The position numbers were made by a program, and so were the translations under genes. Source: Mogibacterium sp. (lineage in GTDB: Bacteria; Bacillota; Clostridia; Peptostreptococcales; Anaerovoracaceae). From it: a stretch of 53,440 nt of DNA. Under the pieces are notes generated by a model. It was not told the DNA's origin, made no database searches, and saw only the letters and a list, made by a program, of their open reading frames with translations. Of this stretch, positions 8,519 through 17,716 are shown piece after piece. Within the stretch, counting starts at the first letter, position 1. Each line of letters opens with the position of its first letter. The stretch covers positions 61,391-114,830 of the forward strand of contig JAEUGJ010000009.1 in NCBI GenBank assembly GCA_016775335.1. The letters run 5' to 3'.

Positions 8519-9532
8519 TTAAAGAGATGCCATATAAGTCATGGTGCGAATCAGCTGACTCACATAGCTCATCTCATTGTCATACCAGGAAACCACTCTA
8601 ACCTCATAGATATTCGTACCGCACCGCTGCGCCAGCGTCTGGGTCGCATCGAACAGAGAACCATAACTCATGCCGATGACATCGGTGGATACAATTTCAT
8701 CCTCATTATAGCCAAAAGATTCATTTTGTTCTGCCTTCATGGCCGCATTGATTCCTTCCACCGTCACGCTGTCCGTCGGGTCTTTCAACGTTGCGTCCAG
8801 AATGGTGATGGATCCGGTTGCCACCGGAACACGCTGTGCCGAACCGATTAATTTTCCGGCCAGCTCCGGAATCACGTTTCCGATGGCCTGCGCCGCACCG
8901 GTTGTCGTCGGTACGATGTTGATTGCCGCCGCACGGGATCTCCGGAATTTGTCCCCTTTGTCCGGTGCATCCAGGATTTTCTGATTGCCGGTGTACGCGT
9001 GAATCGTGGTCATGAAACCGGTTCTCACCTCGCGGTAATCGTTCAATGCTTTTGCCATCGGCGCCAGGCAGTTGGTGGTGCAGGATGCACCGGAAACGAT
9101 TCGGTCCTCCGCCGTCAGGGTTTCATGATTGACCCCGTAGACAATGGTCTTCATATCATTTCCCGCAGGGGCAGAAATCAGCACCTTCCCTGCGCCGGCA
9201 TCCAGATGCACCTGAGCTTTTGCCTTCGATGTGTAGAAGCCGGTGCACTCCAGCACCAAATCGATATCCAGTTCCTTCCACGGAAGGTTCGACGCATCCG
9301 GCTCCTTGTAAATTGTGATTTCTTTTCCGTCCACAACCAGGCTGTTCTCCGTGCTGTCCACCTGATGTCCCAAATACGCCCCCTGTACACTATCGTATTT
9401 GAGCAGGTACGCCAGCATCGACGGAGATGCCAGATCGTTAATCGCTACAACTTCAAAGTTCTCCAGTTCCATAGCTTTACGGAAAGCCAGCCGGCCGATT
9501 CGGCCAAATCCATTAATTGCTAATCGAATCAT
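8519..9532 (-). CDS. gap: Glyceraldehyde-3-phosphate dehydrogenase, type I
   Basis: This 337-residue glycolytic enzyme oxidises and phosphorylates glyceraldehyde-3-phosphate with NAD. The N-terminal NGFGRIGR Rossmann loop is at residues 7-14, an Asp at residue 33 at the end of the second strand favours NAD over NADP, and the catalytic cysteine is C151 in SCTTNC. The C-terminal WYDNEMSYVSQL helix is complete. RBS AAGGGGTGA precedes the start. It is 39 bp upstream of the acyl-CoA synthetase gene on the same strand and may lead that operon. The usual pgk-tpi-gpm neighbours are absent. Confidence 0.97.
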   Translation of the reverse strand: MIRLAINGFGRIGRLAFRKAMELENFEVVAINDLASPSMLAYLLKYDSVQGAYLGHQVDSTENSLVVDGKEITIYKEPDASNLPWKELDIDLVLECTGFYTSKAKAQVHLDAGAGKVLISAPAGNDMKTIVYGVNHETLTAEDRIVSGASCTTNCLAPMAKALNDYREVRTGFMTTIHAYTGNQKILDAPDKGDKFRRSRAAAINIVPTTTGAAQAIGNVIPELAGKLIGSAQRVPVATGSITILDATLKDPTDSVTVEGINAAMKAEQNESFGYNEDEIVSTDVIGMSYGSLFDATQTLAQRCGTNIYEVRVVSWYDNEMSYVSQLIRTMTYMASL

Positions 9533-9592
9533 AGTGTCACCCCTTTTTAATGTAAACTATCCAAGCAATATGAATCAAAATATTAAATTGTC

Positions 9593-10705
9593 TTATTCAA
9601 ACGGGAAGGTAATGTCAATTCCGAATTCGTCCCGAACTTCGATGAATTCCTTCTGAACCGCTTCGCTCATCGGAACGCCCTTGTCCGCACGGTATTCCTT
9701 CATGATCCATTCCTTCTCGCCCGCCGTATAGATGCGGTCTTCGCCCGGTGCCTTCTGAGAATTTCTCAGTGCCCGGAGGATATCTCCGCAGATCTTCTCA
9801 AAGGCTTCCCGACCCATGAATGCTTCCGGATCGATTACCACGAAGAAGTGCCCCAGGTGATATGGCTTCAATCCGCCGTTTTCATCATAGCAGGTCAGGC
9901 TCTTCAGGAAATTACCCTGTGCCAGCGCCGCCGACAGGATTTCAATGGCTGCCGCGTAGCTGTAGCCCTTGTATCCGGCCATCTCCTCGCCGATGCCGCC
10001 CAAAGGTGCCAGTGCCGCATCTCCGGTGGTCAGTGCCTTCAGAATGTAAGAAGTATCGGTCAGTGCGGAACCGTCTCTTCCGATAACCATGCCCGCCGGT
10101 GTATCCTTGCCGATGTGCTCATAGTATTCCAGCTTGCCTCTCTGAGTGATGGATGTTGCCGCATCGATTAGGAACGGATACTTCTCATCGCTCGGAAGAC
10201 CGATGGTCAGCGGGTTGGTGCCCATCATGTTCTCCACTCCGAACGTCGGTGCGATGGACGGACGCGCATTGGTACCGGTGATACCGATCATGCCCTGATC
10301 CGTCGCCATGGAGGCCCAATATCCGGCGATTCCGTAGTGAGAAGAATTGCGGACAGCCACGCAAGCGGTTCCGTATTTTTTCGCCTTCTCGATGGCCATA
10401 TCCATGGCCTGCTTGCTGGCAACCATTCCCATTCCGTCATTGGCATCCAGCACCGCGGTGGTCGGAGATTCTCTCAGAATATCGATCTTCGTCACCGGAT
10501 TCAGAATTCCCTTCTTAATGCGGTCCACGTAAATCGGCTTGAACCGATTCACCCCGTGGCTCTCAATTCCCCGGCGATCGCTCTCCATCAGGACATCGGC
10601 ACAGATCTTCGCATCCTCTTCCGGCACGCCCAGCTTCATGAAAGCCTGCGTCATGAAAGATCCTGCCATTTCCCAAGACATATACGGTCTTGTTTCAGTT
10701 ATCAT
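9593..10705 (-). CDS. Malate/L-lactate/ureidoglycolate dehydrogenase family (Ldh2-type)
   Basis: The 370-residue protein belongs to the type-2 malate/L-lactate dehydrogenase family, an NAD(P)-dependent oxidoreductase fold unrelated to classic lactate dehydrogenases. Typical segments include SDRRGIESHGVNRF near residue 45, RNSSHYGIAGYW near 115-126 with the catalytic His, and PLTIGLPS near 165. Members act on 2-hydroxy acids such as malate, lactate, sulfolactate or ureidoglycolate, and the substrate cannot be told from sequence. The start is set by GGAGG just upstream of this ATG, although an ATG 102 bp earlier is in frame. HydE ends 11 bp upstream. Confidence 0.88.
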   Translation of the reverse strand: MITETRPYMSWEMAGSFMTQAFMKLGVPEEDAKICADVLMESDRRGIESHGVNRFKPIYVDRIKKGILNPVTKIDILRESPTTAVLDANDGMGMVASKQAMDMAIEKAKKYGTACVAVRNSSHYGIAGYWASMATDQGMIGITGTNARPSIAPTFGVENMMGTNPLTIGLPSDEKYPFLIDAATSITQRGKLEYYEHIGKDTPAGMVIGRDGSALTDTSYILKALTTGDAALAPLGGIGEEMAGYKGYSYAAAIEILSAALAQGNFLKSLTCYDENGGLKPYHLGHFFVVIDPEAFMGREAFEKICGDILRALRNSQKAPGEDRIYTAGEKEWIMKEYRADKGVPMSEAVQKEFIEVRDEFGIDITFPFE

Positions 10706-10716
10706 ATGTTCCTCCT

Positions 10717-11775
10717 TTACTCTCTCGTCCATCCCGGATAATCCCCCCGGTCCGTGACTATTTGATATCCAATATATTTCATCCGATTCTCCAGGCAGGC
10801 GTGGCATTCCGCCGCCTCCTCCCCGGTACAGATCTTTCCGTCGTACAGAAGGTACTTTCCCCGCACCTCCTTCGGCGAAAGGCTCGGCATGATGACATTC
10901 GCTCCGGCTTCCACGCCCATCTCGCGGCCCCGCGGGTCAATGGTTCCCAGCGCTGTGGTAGCGGGTAAAAGCACGTTCGGAAACATCAGACGGAGTATGC
11001 TCAAGCAGTACAAGGTCATCTCCAGGGTTCCGTCCGGCCGATCCCGGAACGGCGTATCCTGATGATGGATGAACGGCCCGATGCCGATCATGTGCGGCTT
11101 CAGCTCCGCCAGATACAGAAAATCCTGTGCCAGATGTTCCACCGTCTGTCCCGGTGCGCCCACCATGAATCCGGCCCCCACCTGAAACCCGATATCCTTC
11201 AGGTCCCGAAGGCACCGCATCCGGTTGGCCAGCGTCAGTTCTTTTGGATGGAGCTTCTCGTACAGCGCCTCCGATGCCGTCTCATGACGGAGAAGATACC
11301 GCTCCGCCCCGGCCCGGTAGAACGCTTCGTAGCTTTCCCGGCTCCGCTCCCCCACCGAAAGGGTGACGGCACAGTCCGGAAACTCCGTCCGAATGCTCTT
11401 CACGATATCGCAAATCGCCTCATCGCTGAATCCCATGTCCTCGCCGCTCTGAAGCACGAACGTCCGGAAGCCGAAACCGTATCCGGTTCTGCAGCAATCC
11501 AGAATCTCTTCCTTCGTCAGGCGATACCGATCCGCCTTGGCATTGCTTCGGCGAATCCCGCAATACAAGCAATCGTTCCGACAGTAATTTGAGAATTCAA
11601 TCAATCCTCGCACGTAAATTCGATTGCCGAACACCTTCTGCGCTTCCTCCTGTGCCAGCTTCCTCATGAACTCCGTATCCTCCGGATTCCGCTGTTCCAG
11701 AAGTTTCACATATTCCGGCGCCGTCAAAATATGATTTTCGTGCAAATTTTCTATCAATGGCTGTAATTTTCCCAT
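10717..11775 (-). CDS. hydE: [FeFe]-hydrogenase maturase HydE (radical SAM)
   Basis: The 352-residue radical SAM protein carries the cluster motif C65-x3-C69-x2-C72 in FSNYCRNDCLYCGIRR, the pattern of HydE and its BioB-like relatives. HydE helps to build the diiron subcluster of the [FeFe]-hydrogenase H-cluster together with HydF and HydG. A second set of cysteines near the C-terminus (CHACLENRM) fits the auxiliary cluster seen in some HydE proteins. HydF, HydG and hydrogenase genes are not in the window. A HydE-like methylornithine synthase (PylB) role is less likely, since no pyl genes are near. Confidence 0.87.
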   Translation of the reverse strand: MGKLQPLIENLHENHILTAPEYVKLLEQRNPEDTEFMRKLAQEEAQKVFGNRIYVRGLIEFSNYCRNDCLYCGIRRSNAKADRYRLTKEEILDCCRTGYGFGFRTFVLQSGEDMGFSDEAICDIVKSIRTEFPDCAVTLSVGERSRESYEAFYRAGAERYLLRHETASEALYEKLHPKELTLANRMRCLRDLKDIGFQVGAGFMVGAPGQTVEHLAQDFLYLAELKPHMIGIGPFIHHQDTPFRDRPDGTLEMTLYCLSILRLMFPNVLLPATTALGTIDPRGREMGVEAGANVIMPSLSPKEVRGKYLLYDGKICTGEEAAECHACLENRMKYIGYQIVTDRGDYPGWTRE

Positions 11776-11885
11776 ATTTCTACCTCTACCGCTCTATTTT
11801 ATCATACATGCATTCCTTCTCCAATACGTGGTATGAAAAATTGAACATTCGAGACAAATCATTTATATTTTTTATGAAATATCAC

Positions 11886-11925
11886 AACAGGTCCGGACGC
11901 TTCCGCAATCCGAACCTGTTTTTTT
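11886..11925. terminator. Bidirectional hairpin terminator between nhaC and hydE
   Basis: The arms AACAGGTCCGGA and TCCGAACCTGTT (within 11886-11920) pair with one mismatch. A run of seven T follows on the plus strand. On the minus strand, where it would end the nhaC transcript, the T-run is weaker. Confidence 0.6.
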
Positions 11926-11957
11926 ACAATGTATGAATAAGATATTCCGTAAAAACA

Positions 11958-13439
11958 CTATACGATTTCGCCGGCATTGGCACGCGCCTGTTCTTCCGGT
12001 GTCATCTTTGCAACGGTGATTCCGAAGAATGCCATTACGAAGCATACAATCGGCATCATGTAGTTGAACACTGCCCATGGCAGGTACTGTGCGGTGGTTA
12101 CGCCCAGTGTGGTAGCAATGAACATTCCGCAGGTGTTCCACGGAACGAGACAGGATGTAACCGTTCCGGCAGATTCCAGTGCGTTGGACAATGTCTTCGG
12201 GTGCAGGCCTTCCTTGCGGTATGCCGGTGCAAACATTCTGCCCGGAACCAGGATGGAGATGTACTGTTCCGGCATCACGATATTGGACAGGAAACAGGTG
12301 AGTTCCGTTACGCCCACCAGAGCTGCTGCGCTGTGGATTTTCTTGATGATTGCTTCGATTACTACGGCCAGCTGTCCGGTGCCTTCCATGATTCCGCCGA
12401 ACATCATGGCGATGACGGTCATCAGAATGGAAGAAGCCATGTTCATCAGACCTCCGGTGGTCAGCAGGCTGTTCAGCGCATCCACTTCCGTCTTGCAGAA
12501 GAAGCCGTTTCTGGCAACGCCCAGAATATCACCGAAAGTAACGCCGGTGTGCAGGTATTCCAGAGAGTCACTGAAAATCTTCAGATTTCCCTGGAAAATC
12601 GGTGCCATCACCGCTGCGGAAAGCAGTCCCAAAGTGATTCCCGGAATGGCAGGAATCTTCAATGCGATGGCCAGAATTACTACCAGCGGTGGAAGCAGCA
12701 ATATCGGATTGATATTGAAATTGTTTTTAAGACCTTCCATCAGAAGCTGTGCCTGGGAGGTATCTGCGGAACCGCCGGAAGCAAATTTGAATCCCACAAC
12801 CCCGAAGAACACCAGTGCAATCGCATAGGTGAACAGAGTGGATCGGAGCATGAACTTCACGTGGGTGAACACGTCCGTTCCGGCCATAGCCGGTGCCAGA
12901 TTGGTGGTATCGGACAGCGGGGACATCTTATCGCCGAAATACGCTCCGGCCAGAATCGCGCCGGCGGTCGGTCCGATTGGCATTCCCAGGCCGTGGCCGA
13001 TTCCCATCAGTGCCAGGCCCATGGTTCCCATGGTTCCCCAAGAAGTACCCGTTGCCAAGGAAGTGATGGAACAGATCAGCACCGCCGCAATCAGGAAGAT
13101 GGACGGACGGAGCAATGTCAGTCCATAATAAATCATGGTCGGAATGGTTCCGGAAAGCAGCCACACGCCAATCATCATTCCCACGATTGCCAGAATCAGA
13201 ATGGACTGCATGGCTTTGGAAATTCCATCCACCATCATATGTTCGATTTCACTCCAGCTGAATCCCAAGGAGAGGGATACAATCGCCGCAATAATTACTC
13301 CAATAAACATCGGAATATGGGGATCTACGCCAAATTTCACGATGCCCACAGACATCACAATAACGAGTCCCAAGAATGAGATAATCGCATGAAAGAGTTT
13401 CACAGGTTTCTTTTCTCGTTCAGCAGTAAATATATTCAT
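11958..13439 (-). CDS. nhaC: Na+/H+ antiporter, NhaC family
   Basis: The 493-residue protein is a polytopic membrane protein with about 11-12 hydrophobic helices, matching the NhaC antiporter family, which exchanges Na+ for H+ and sometimes malate for lactate or similar ions. Family-typical segments include TGTSWGTMGTMGLALMGIG (about residues 137-155) and GDKMSPLSDTTNLAPA (about 178-193), the probable ion path. A divergent XRE regulator gene shares its upstream region, where a perfect 15-bp palindrome suggests control. Ion specificity is inferred from the family only. Confidence 0.9.
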   Translation of the reverse strand: MNIFTAEREKKPVKLFHAIISFLGLVIVMSVGIVKFGVDPHIPMFIGVIIAAIVSLSLGFSWSEIEHMMVDGISKAMQSILILAIVGMMIGVWLLSGTIPTMIYYGLTLLRPSIFLIAAVLICSITSLATGTSWGTMGTMGLALMGIGHGLGMPIGPTAGAILAGAYFGDKMSPLSDTTNLAPAMAGTDVFTHVKFMLRSTLFTYAIALVFFGVVGFKFASGGSADTSQAQLLMEGLKNNFNINPILLLPPLVVILAIALKIPAIPGITLGLLSAAVMAPIFQGNLKIFSDSLEYLHTGVTFGDILGVARNGFFCKTEVDALNSLLTTGGLMNMASSILMTVIAMMFGGIMEGTGQLAVVIEAIIKKIHSAAALVGVTELTCFLSNIVMPEQYISILVPGRMFAPAYRKEGLHPKTLSNALESAGTVTSCLVPWNTCGMFIATTLGVTTAQYLPWAVFNYMMPIVCFVMAFFGITVAKMTPEEQARANAGEIV

Positions 13440-13536
13440 ATAATTGTTCCTCCGTTCTACGGATTGTCAGTCAGTCTTTTTTCAAACTGCCAACATGTGC
13501 TAAAACTTATATTGCTATTATTATAACACACTGTCT

Positions 13537-13551
13537 CTGTATAATATACAG
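13537..13551. promoter_or_regulatory. Palindromic operator candidate between nhaC and xre
   Basis: CTGTATA-A-TATACAG is a perfect 7-1-7 palindrome, located 98 bp upstream of nhaC and 113 bp upstream of the divergent xre gene. It sits at the expected -35 region of the nhaC promoter (possible -10 TATAAT on the minus strand, 13525-13520). The XRE protein is the obvious candidate to bind it. Confidence 0.5.
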
Positions 13552-13581
13552 ATTTATTTGTAAATTTTGTGAGATTTTCTA

Positions 13582-13610
13582 TTGCGTTTTTCTTCAAGAA
13601 AACATATAAT
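13582..13610 (+). promoter_or_regulatory. Promoter of the XRE regulator gene
   Basis: TTGCGT (13582-13587) and a perfect TATAAT (13605-13610) are separated by 17 bp, 55 bp before the start codon. Confidence 0.7.
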
Positions 13611-13664
13611 AAGTTGAGAGTTTAATAAGCTAGTACTCTGGGGTAAGCAAAAGGATGAGGACCT

Positions 13665-14075
13665 ATGAAGACAATAGCAGACAACATTAAGGCATTAAGG
13701 AAAAACTATTCCTTAACACAGGGACAGCTCGGGGAAATTGCTGGTGTAACGGATAAGGCAGTCTCAACCTGGGAAAATGGTGTAGCCGTTCCACGGATGG
13801 CTGTAGCAAGAAGGATTTCGGAACATTTCGGCATCAGTCTTTCTGAGATTTTGGAAGAAAGCGATGAAGCAGCAAAGTACGACGTTGATCCGAAGGCACT
13901 GGCCCTTGCAAAGACAATTGAGCAGAACCCGTCACTCAAGCAAGCGCTGCACGCATTGCAGAAACGTCCGGAGACCATTCCGGTGGTTCAGAAGATTGGC
14001 ATGCTCACTTCTGACGAAATCGTAATGCTGAATCAGCTTCTCAGCCGGTTCTACAGCGTACGGACAAAGAAGTAA
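13665..14075 (+). CDS. XRE-family transcriptional regulator
   Basis: The 136-residue protein has an N-terminal Cro/CI-type helix-turn-helix (about residues 5-60, including QGQLGEIAGVTDKAVSTWENG), which binds DNA as a dimer. A C-terminal helical region of about 70 residues, probably for dimerisation, follows. It is transcribed divergently from nhaC over a 225-bp spacer with a perfect palindrome, and so may control nhaC and itself. RBS GAGGACC precedes the ATG. It is the only plus-strand gene in the first 20 kb. Confidence 0.88.
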   Translation: MKTIADNIKALRKNYSLTQGQLGEIAGVTDKAVSTWENGVAVPRMAVARRISEHFGISLSEILEESDEAAKYDVDPKALALAKTIEQNPSLKQALHALQKRPETIPVVQKIGMLTSDEIVMLNQLLSRFYSVRTKK

Positions 14076-14101
14076 GCCTTTTGGTGGTAGGATTATGAAA
14101 T

Positions 14102-14136
14102 AAAAAAAGCAGCTCGTTTTTACGAGTTGCTTTTTT
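14102..14136. terminator. Bidirectional terminator between xre and pgi
   Basis: AAAAAAGCAGCTCG (from about 14103) pairs with CGAGTTGCTTTTTT (to 14136) around a 6-nt loop. T-runs flank both sides, so it can end both converging transcripts. Confidence 0.85.
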
Positions 14137-14168
14137 GCTTTTTGCATTTCCGAGCCGGCACACAGCTC

Positions 14169-15419
14169 CTATTCCGCCAGTTCCCGGATATGGGCCCTGG
14201 TCTCCCGCTTGTAGGCTTCCACCCCCGGCTGGTCGAAGGGGCACACCCCTGCCAGCAGCGCGGACACCGCACACTGCACTTCAAAGAAATACATCAGCAT
14301 TCCCACGTGGTACGTATCCTGGCTCGGCATGGAAATCTCGATGACCGGGATTCCCGCCTTCACGTGGGCATCGAAGACGCCCCGCTCCGCGCATTTGTTA
14401 ATCTGATTCAGGGTTTTGCCCACCAGATAATCCAGCGCCGTCTCCGGAATCGGGTAATCCGTAGCCGCACCGGTTCCCTCATCGGAGAGGGTGAACAGCG
14501 TCTCGAAGAAGCAAGGGTGACCCTGTTGCAGGAACTGACCCATGGAATGGAGGTCCCGGCTGAATATTAACGTGTAGGGAAGAATGCCTCTTCCCTCTTT
14601 GCCTTCGCTTTCTCCGAAGAGCTGTTTCAGCCACTCCCCGAAGAAATTGAAATAGGGATCGAAGGACTCGAAGACCTCCACGTTCCGCCCCCGAGCATAC
14701 AGCTCCTGCCGGGCGATGGCATAGTCCAAAGCATCTCCCTCAAAAGCCTCGGCCTTCGCCAGCGCCTTCGCGCCGTTCAGGAATTCCCGGATGGAAATCC
14801 CCGCCACCGCGATTGGCAACAGCCCTACCGGCGAGAAGACGGAATACCGTCCGCCGATGTTTTTCTCCAGACTGAAGCAGGCAAGGCCTTCCGATTCCGC
14901 CTTGTTCCGGAGATAGTTGGACTCCTCCCCGGTAATCACATAGGTGCGGGAAGCGGCTTCCGCCCCGTACCGTTCCTTCATCCATTTTTCAAATATGCTG
15001 TACGCGGTCAGGGTTTCCATGGTGGTGCCGGATTTGGATATCACGCAAAGGGACACATCCCGGTCCCCCACCCGCCGCATGATTTCCATCACGTAGCGAG
15101 CGCTGAAATTGTATCCTGCAAAAATCACTTCCATGCCGGAATCCGGAGACTGCAGCAGATCGATCACTGCTTTTGCCCCCATAAAGGATCCGCCAGCCCC
15201 CAGAACCAGAAAAACCTCGCTGTTTCCGCGAATACCCGCCGCCGCCTCTTCCAGGCTGGCGATGGTCTCCTCGCTGCACCGAACCGGATAATCCACCCAA
15301 CCGGTGTAATCCATCTCCCCGGACCACAGTGCCCGAAGTTTTTCTGCTGCCGCATCTCTTCTTTTTTCAATTGCTTCTTCGTCGACTCCCGAACAATTCA
15401 GGTTCACGCGAATATCCAT
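14169..15419 (-). CDS. pgi: Glucose-6-phosphate isomerase
   Basis: The 416-residue protein is a compact bacterial phosphoglucose isomerase, interconverting glucose-6-P and fructose-6-P in the cytoplasm. Family motifs include VLGAGGSFMGAKAV (phosphate loop), SKSGTTMET (sugar-phosphate binding) and GGRYSVFSPVGLLP (PGI signature), with the C-terminal QPGVEAYK catalytic-lysine motif. Length fits the short form found in Firmicutes. It is followed upstream by a phosphohexomutase gene 17 bp away, so together they link glycolysis with glucose-1-P and hence nucleotide-sugar supply. Confidence 0.96.
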   Translation of the reverse strand: MDIRVNLNCSGVDEEAIEKRRDAAAEKLRALWSGEMDYTGWVDYPVRCSEETIASLEEAAAGIRGNSEVFLVLGAGGSFMGAKAVIDLLQSPDSGMEVIFAGYNFSARYVMEIMRRVGDRDVSLCVISKSGTTMETLTAYSIFEKWMKERYGAEAASRTYVITGEESNYLRNKAESEGLACFSLEKNIGGRYSVFSPVGLLPIAVAGISIREFLNGAKALAKAEAFEGDALDYAIARQELYARGRNVEVFESFDPYFNFFGEWLKQLFGESEGKEGRGILPYTLIFSRDLHSMGQFLQQGHPCFFETLFTLSDEGTGAATDYPIPETALDYLVGKTLNQINKCAERGVFDAHVKAGIPVIEISMPSQDTYHVGMLMYFFEVQCAVSALLAGVCPFDQPGVEAYKRETRAHIRELAE

Positions 15420-15436
15420 CCATTTTTCCTTTCCGG

Positions 15437-17164
15437 TTAATTCTCTCGTTTCAGCATTTCCATTATGCCGTCTTCAATGCATTGGAGATTGGCCTCCGCC
15501 TTCTCCATGGAATCCCCCTGTGCCATCACATAGATTTTAATTTTCGGTTCCGTTCCGGACGGCCGAACCGCCAGATTGCAGCGGTCCGCCAGCTCGTAGA
15601 AGAGCACGTTGGACGGTTCCATTCCGGTGGACACCCGTTCGCCGGTGGCCCGGTCCAGAATTTCCTGTTTTTCGTAATCCCGAATCCGAAGAACCGGCAG
15701 TCCGATTTCCGCCGGGATATCCGCACGGATTCGATCCATCCGAGCTCGCATCTTCTCGCCGGCATCGAACCCCTCGTACTGAACGGAAGTGGTGTGTTCC
15801 CGATAGAATCCGTATTTTTCGTAGAGCGCCTGCAGCGCCTGCACCAGATTCATCTTCCGGTTCCGGTAGTAGCAAGCCATCTCCGCCACCAGCATGGAAG
15901 CCACCACCGCATCCTTATCCCGGGCATAGGTGCCCGCCAGGAAGCCGATGCTCTCCTCGAATCCGAAGATAAAATTATATTCGCCGGTCTCCTGAAACTC
16001 CTTGATTTTCTCCCCGATGAATTTAAATCCGGTAAAGACCTCGTGGATGGAGACCCCGTTCATTTCGCAAATTCGGTTCGCCATCGGCGTGGTGACGATG
16101 CTTTTCACCGCCGCCGCGTTCTCCGGCAGAATCCCTTTGGCTTTGCGCACCGAAATCAGGTAATCCAGCAGAAGCACGCCGATCTGGTTTCCGGTGAGGG
16201 CCTGATACTCCTCGCCGTTCCGAACCACCACGCCACAGCGGTCCGCATCCGGATCCGTTCCGATGATCAGCTCCGAATCCTTCTCCTTCGCCAACTCGAT
16301 GGCCATTTTGAAGCCCTCCACGTTTTCCGGGTTCGGCGACGCCACGGTAGGGAAGTTTCCGTCCACCACCATCTGCTCCGGCACCGGAATGATGTGCTTC
16401 ATTCCGATTCGGCGCAAAACCTCCGGCACCAGCCGATATCCGGCCCCGTGGAACGGGGTAAAAACAATCTCAAAATCATCCGGCGCCGCGGCCACGAACT
16501 CCCGGCCCACGGACTGAGCCAGCACCGCGCTCATGTATTTTTCGTCCATCTCCGCACCGATGATGGTGAGCAGTCCTCCGGAGGCCGCTTCTTCTAAGTC
16601 GATGCGCTGAATATCCTCAAAGATATCGATGCGCGCCATCTCCCGGGACACCTTCTCGGCATGTTCCGGCGGCATCTGAGCCCCATCCGCCCAGTACGCC
16701 TTGTAACCGTTGAATTCTTTGGTATTATGGCTGGCGGTAATGTTGATGCCGGCGATGGAACCGGTCTCCCGGATAGCAAAGGACAGTTCCGGAGTCGGTC
16801 TCAGATCCTCGAAAAGATTCACGTGAATGCCGTTGGCCATCAGCACGGAGGCTGCTTCGCAGGCGAATGCTCGGGAATTGTTCCGGCAATCGTGAGCGAT
16901 GGTGACGCCGTCTCCGATGCTCTCGCCGCAGTTCCGAATGATGTTGGCAAAGGCCTGGGTGGTATGGCGCACCGTGTACACGTTCATACCGTTCAAGCCG
17001 GCTTGCATCACGCCGCGAAGTCCCGCCGTGCCGAACTCCAGCATGGAGGTGAACCGGCTCTCAATCTCCTCCGGATTCCCCTGGATTTCCCGCAATTCTT
17101 TTTTTGTATCCTCATCCACCGCGTCGCTTTCCAGCCAGCGGTGATAATTGTCCAGATAATTCAT
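15437..17164 (-). CDS. pgcA: Phosphoglucomutase/phosphomannomutase
   Basis: The 575-residue alpha-D-phosphohexomutase interconverts hexose-6-P and hexose-1-P. The phosphoserine is S145 in TASHN. The metal-binding loop GTDPDADRCG is near residue 300, the sugar-specificity loop GFEES is near 400, and the C-terminal phosphate-binding loop RPSGTEPK is near 540. Length matches PgcA-type enzymes of Firmicutes, which mostly make glucose-1-P for UDP-glucose. In this window glucose-1-P would feed the nucleotidyltransferase and UDP-glucose dehydrogenase encoded at 20.6-23 kb. Confidence 0.94.
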   Translation of the reverse strand: MNYLDNYHRWLESDAVDEDTKKELREIQGNPEEIESRFTSMLEFGTAGLRGVMQAGLNGMNVYTVRHTTQAFANIIRNCGESIGDGVTIAHDCRNNSRAFACEAASVLMANGIHVNLFEDLRPTPELSFAIRETGSIAGINITASHNTKEFNGYKAYWADGAQMPPEHAEKVSREMARIDIFEDIQRIDLEEAASGGLLTIIGAEMDEKYMSAVLAQSVGREFVAAAPDDFEIVFTPFHGAGYRLVPEVLRRIGMKHIIPVPEQMVVDGNFPTVASPNPENVEGFKMAIELAKEKDSELIIGTDPDADRCGVVVRNGEEYQALTGNQIGVLLLDYLISVRKAKGILPENAAAVKSIVTTPMANRICEMNGVSIHEVFTGFKFIGEKIKEFQETGEYNFIFGFEESIGFLAGTYARDKDAVVASMLVAEMACYYRNRKMNLVQALQALYEKYGFYREHTTSVQYEGFDAGEKMRARMDRIRADIPAEIGLPVLRIRDYEKQEILDRATGERVSTGMEPSNVLFYELADRCNLAVRPSGTEPKIKIYVMAQGDSMEKAEANLQCIEDGIMEMLKREN

Positions 17165-17203
17165 TCGTTCCAGATCTCCTTACTCTGCCTGATCCGGGCA
17201 GTT

Positions 17204-17686
17204 CTAATAGTTCACAACAGTGGCAGTCAGGGCTTTTGCCGTCGCCACGATCAGGGCGCAGGAAGGTTTGCTCCCGCCCCGGGGATTCGTCAGGCTCCCG
17301 GGATTCAGCAGGTGAATGCCCGCTACGGTCTCGTTCACCGGCACGTGGGTGTGGCCAAAACAAACACACCGGCAGTCGTACTCTTCCGCCAGATAGCACA
17401 AGTTCTGAAGGTGCCACTTGACGTTCTCCGTATGCCCATGAGTCACGGCGATTCGGCCGGCGGGGGTTTCCAATACCTGTACCTCCCGCGCCGTCTGCCC
17501 ATCGCAATTTCCATGGACAGCGGTCACGGGCAGGCCCAGCCGCTCTCCCAGTTTCAAGGCGTCCGTGTAATGGTCCCCGCAGTGAATCAGGGCATCGACA
17601 GTCATCCCTTCACTCAGCCGCCGGTACATCTCCTCCGCCCGGTCAATTGCACCGTGCGTATCGCTTACAACTAAAATATTCATCAA
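17204..17686 (-). CDS. Metallophosphoesterase, YfcE/MJ0936 family
   Basis: The 160-residue calcineurin-like phosphodiesterase has all metal ligands of the family: D9 and H11 in SDTH, HCGDHY, GNCDG, the TVIHGH-type block (VTHGH) and GHTH near residue 108. Small YfcE proteins cleave phosphodiesters in vitro, but the natural substrate is unknown. It lies between the phosphohexomutase and NUDIX genes, with short spacers on the same strand. Confidence 0.9.
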   Translation of the reverse strand: MMNILVVSDTHGAIDRAEEMYRRLSEGMTVDALIHCGDHYTDALKLGERLGLPVTAVHGNCDGQTAREVQVLETPAGRIAVTHGHTENVKWHLQNLCYLAEEYDCRCVCFGHTHVPVNETVAGIHLLNPGSLTNPRGGSKPSCALIVATAKALTATVVNY

Positions 17687-17716
17687 TCCGTCCCATCCTT
17701 CGGAAACTCCGCCGCG

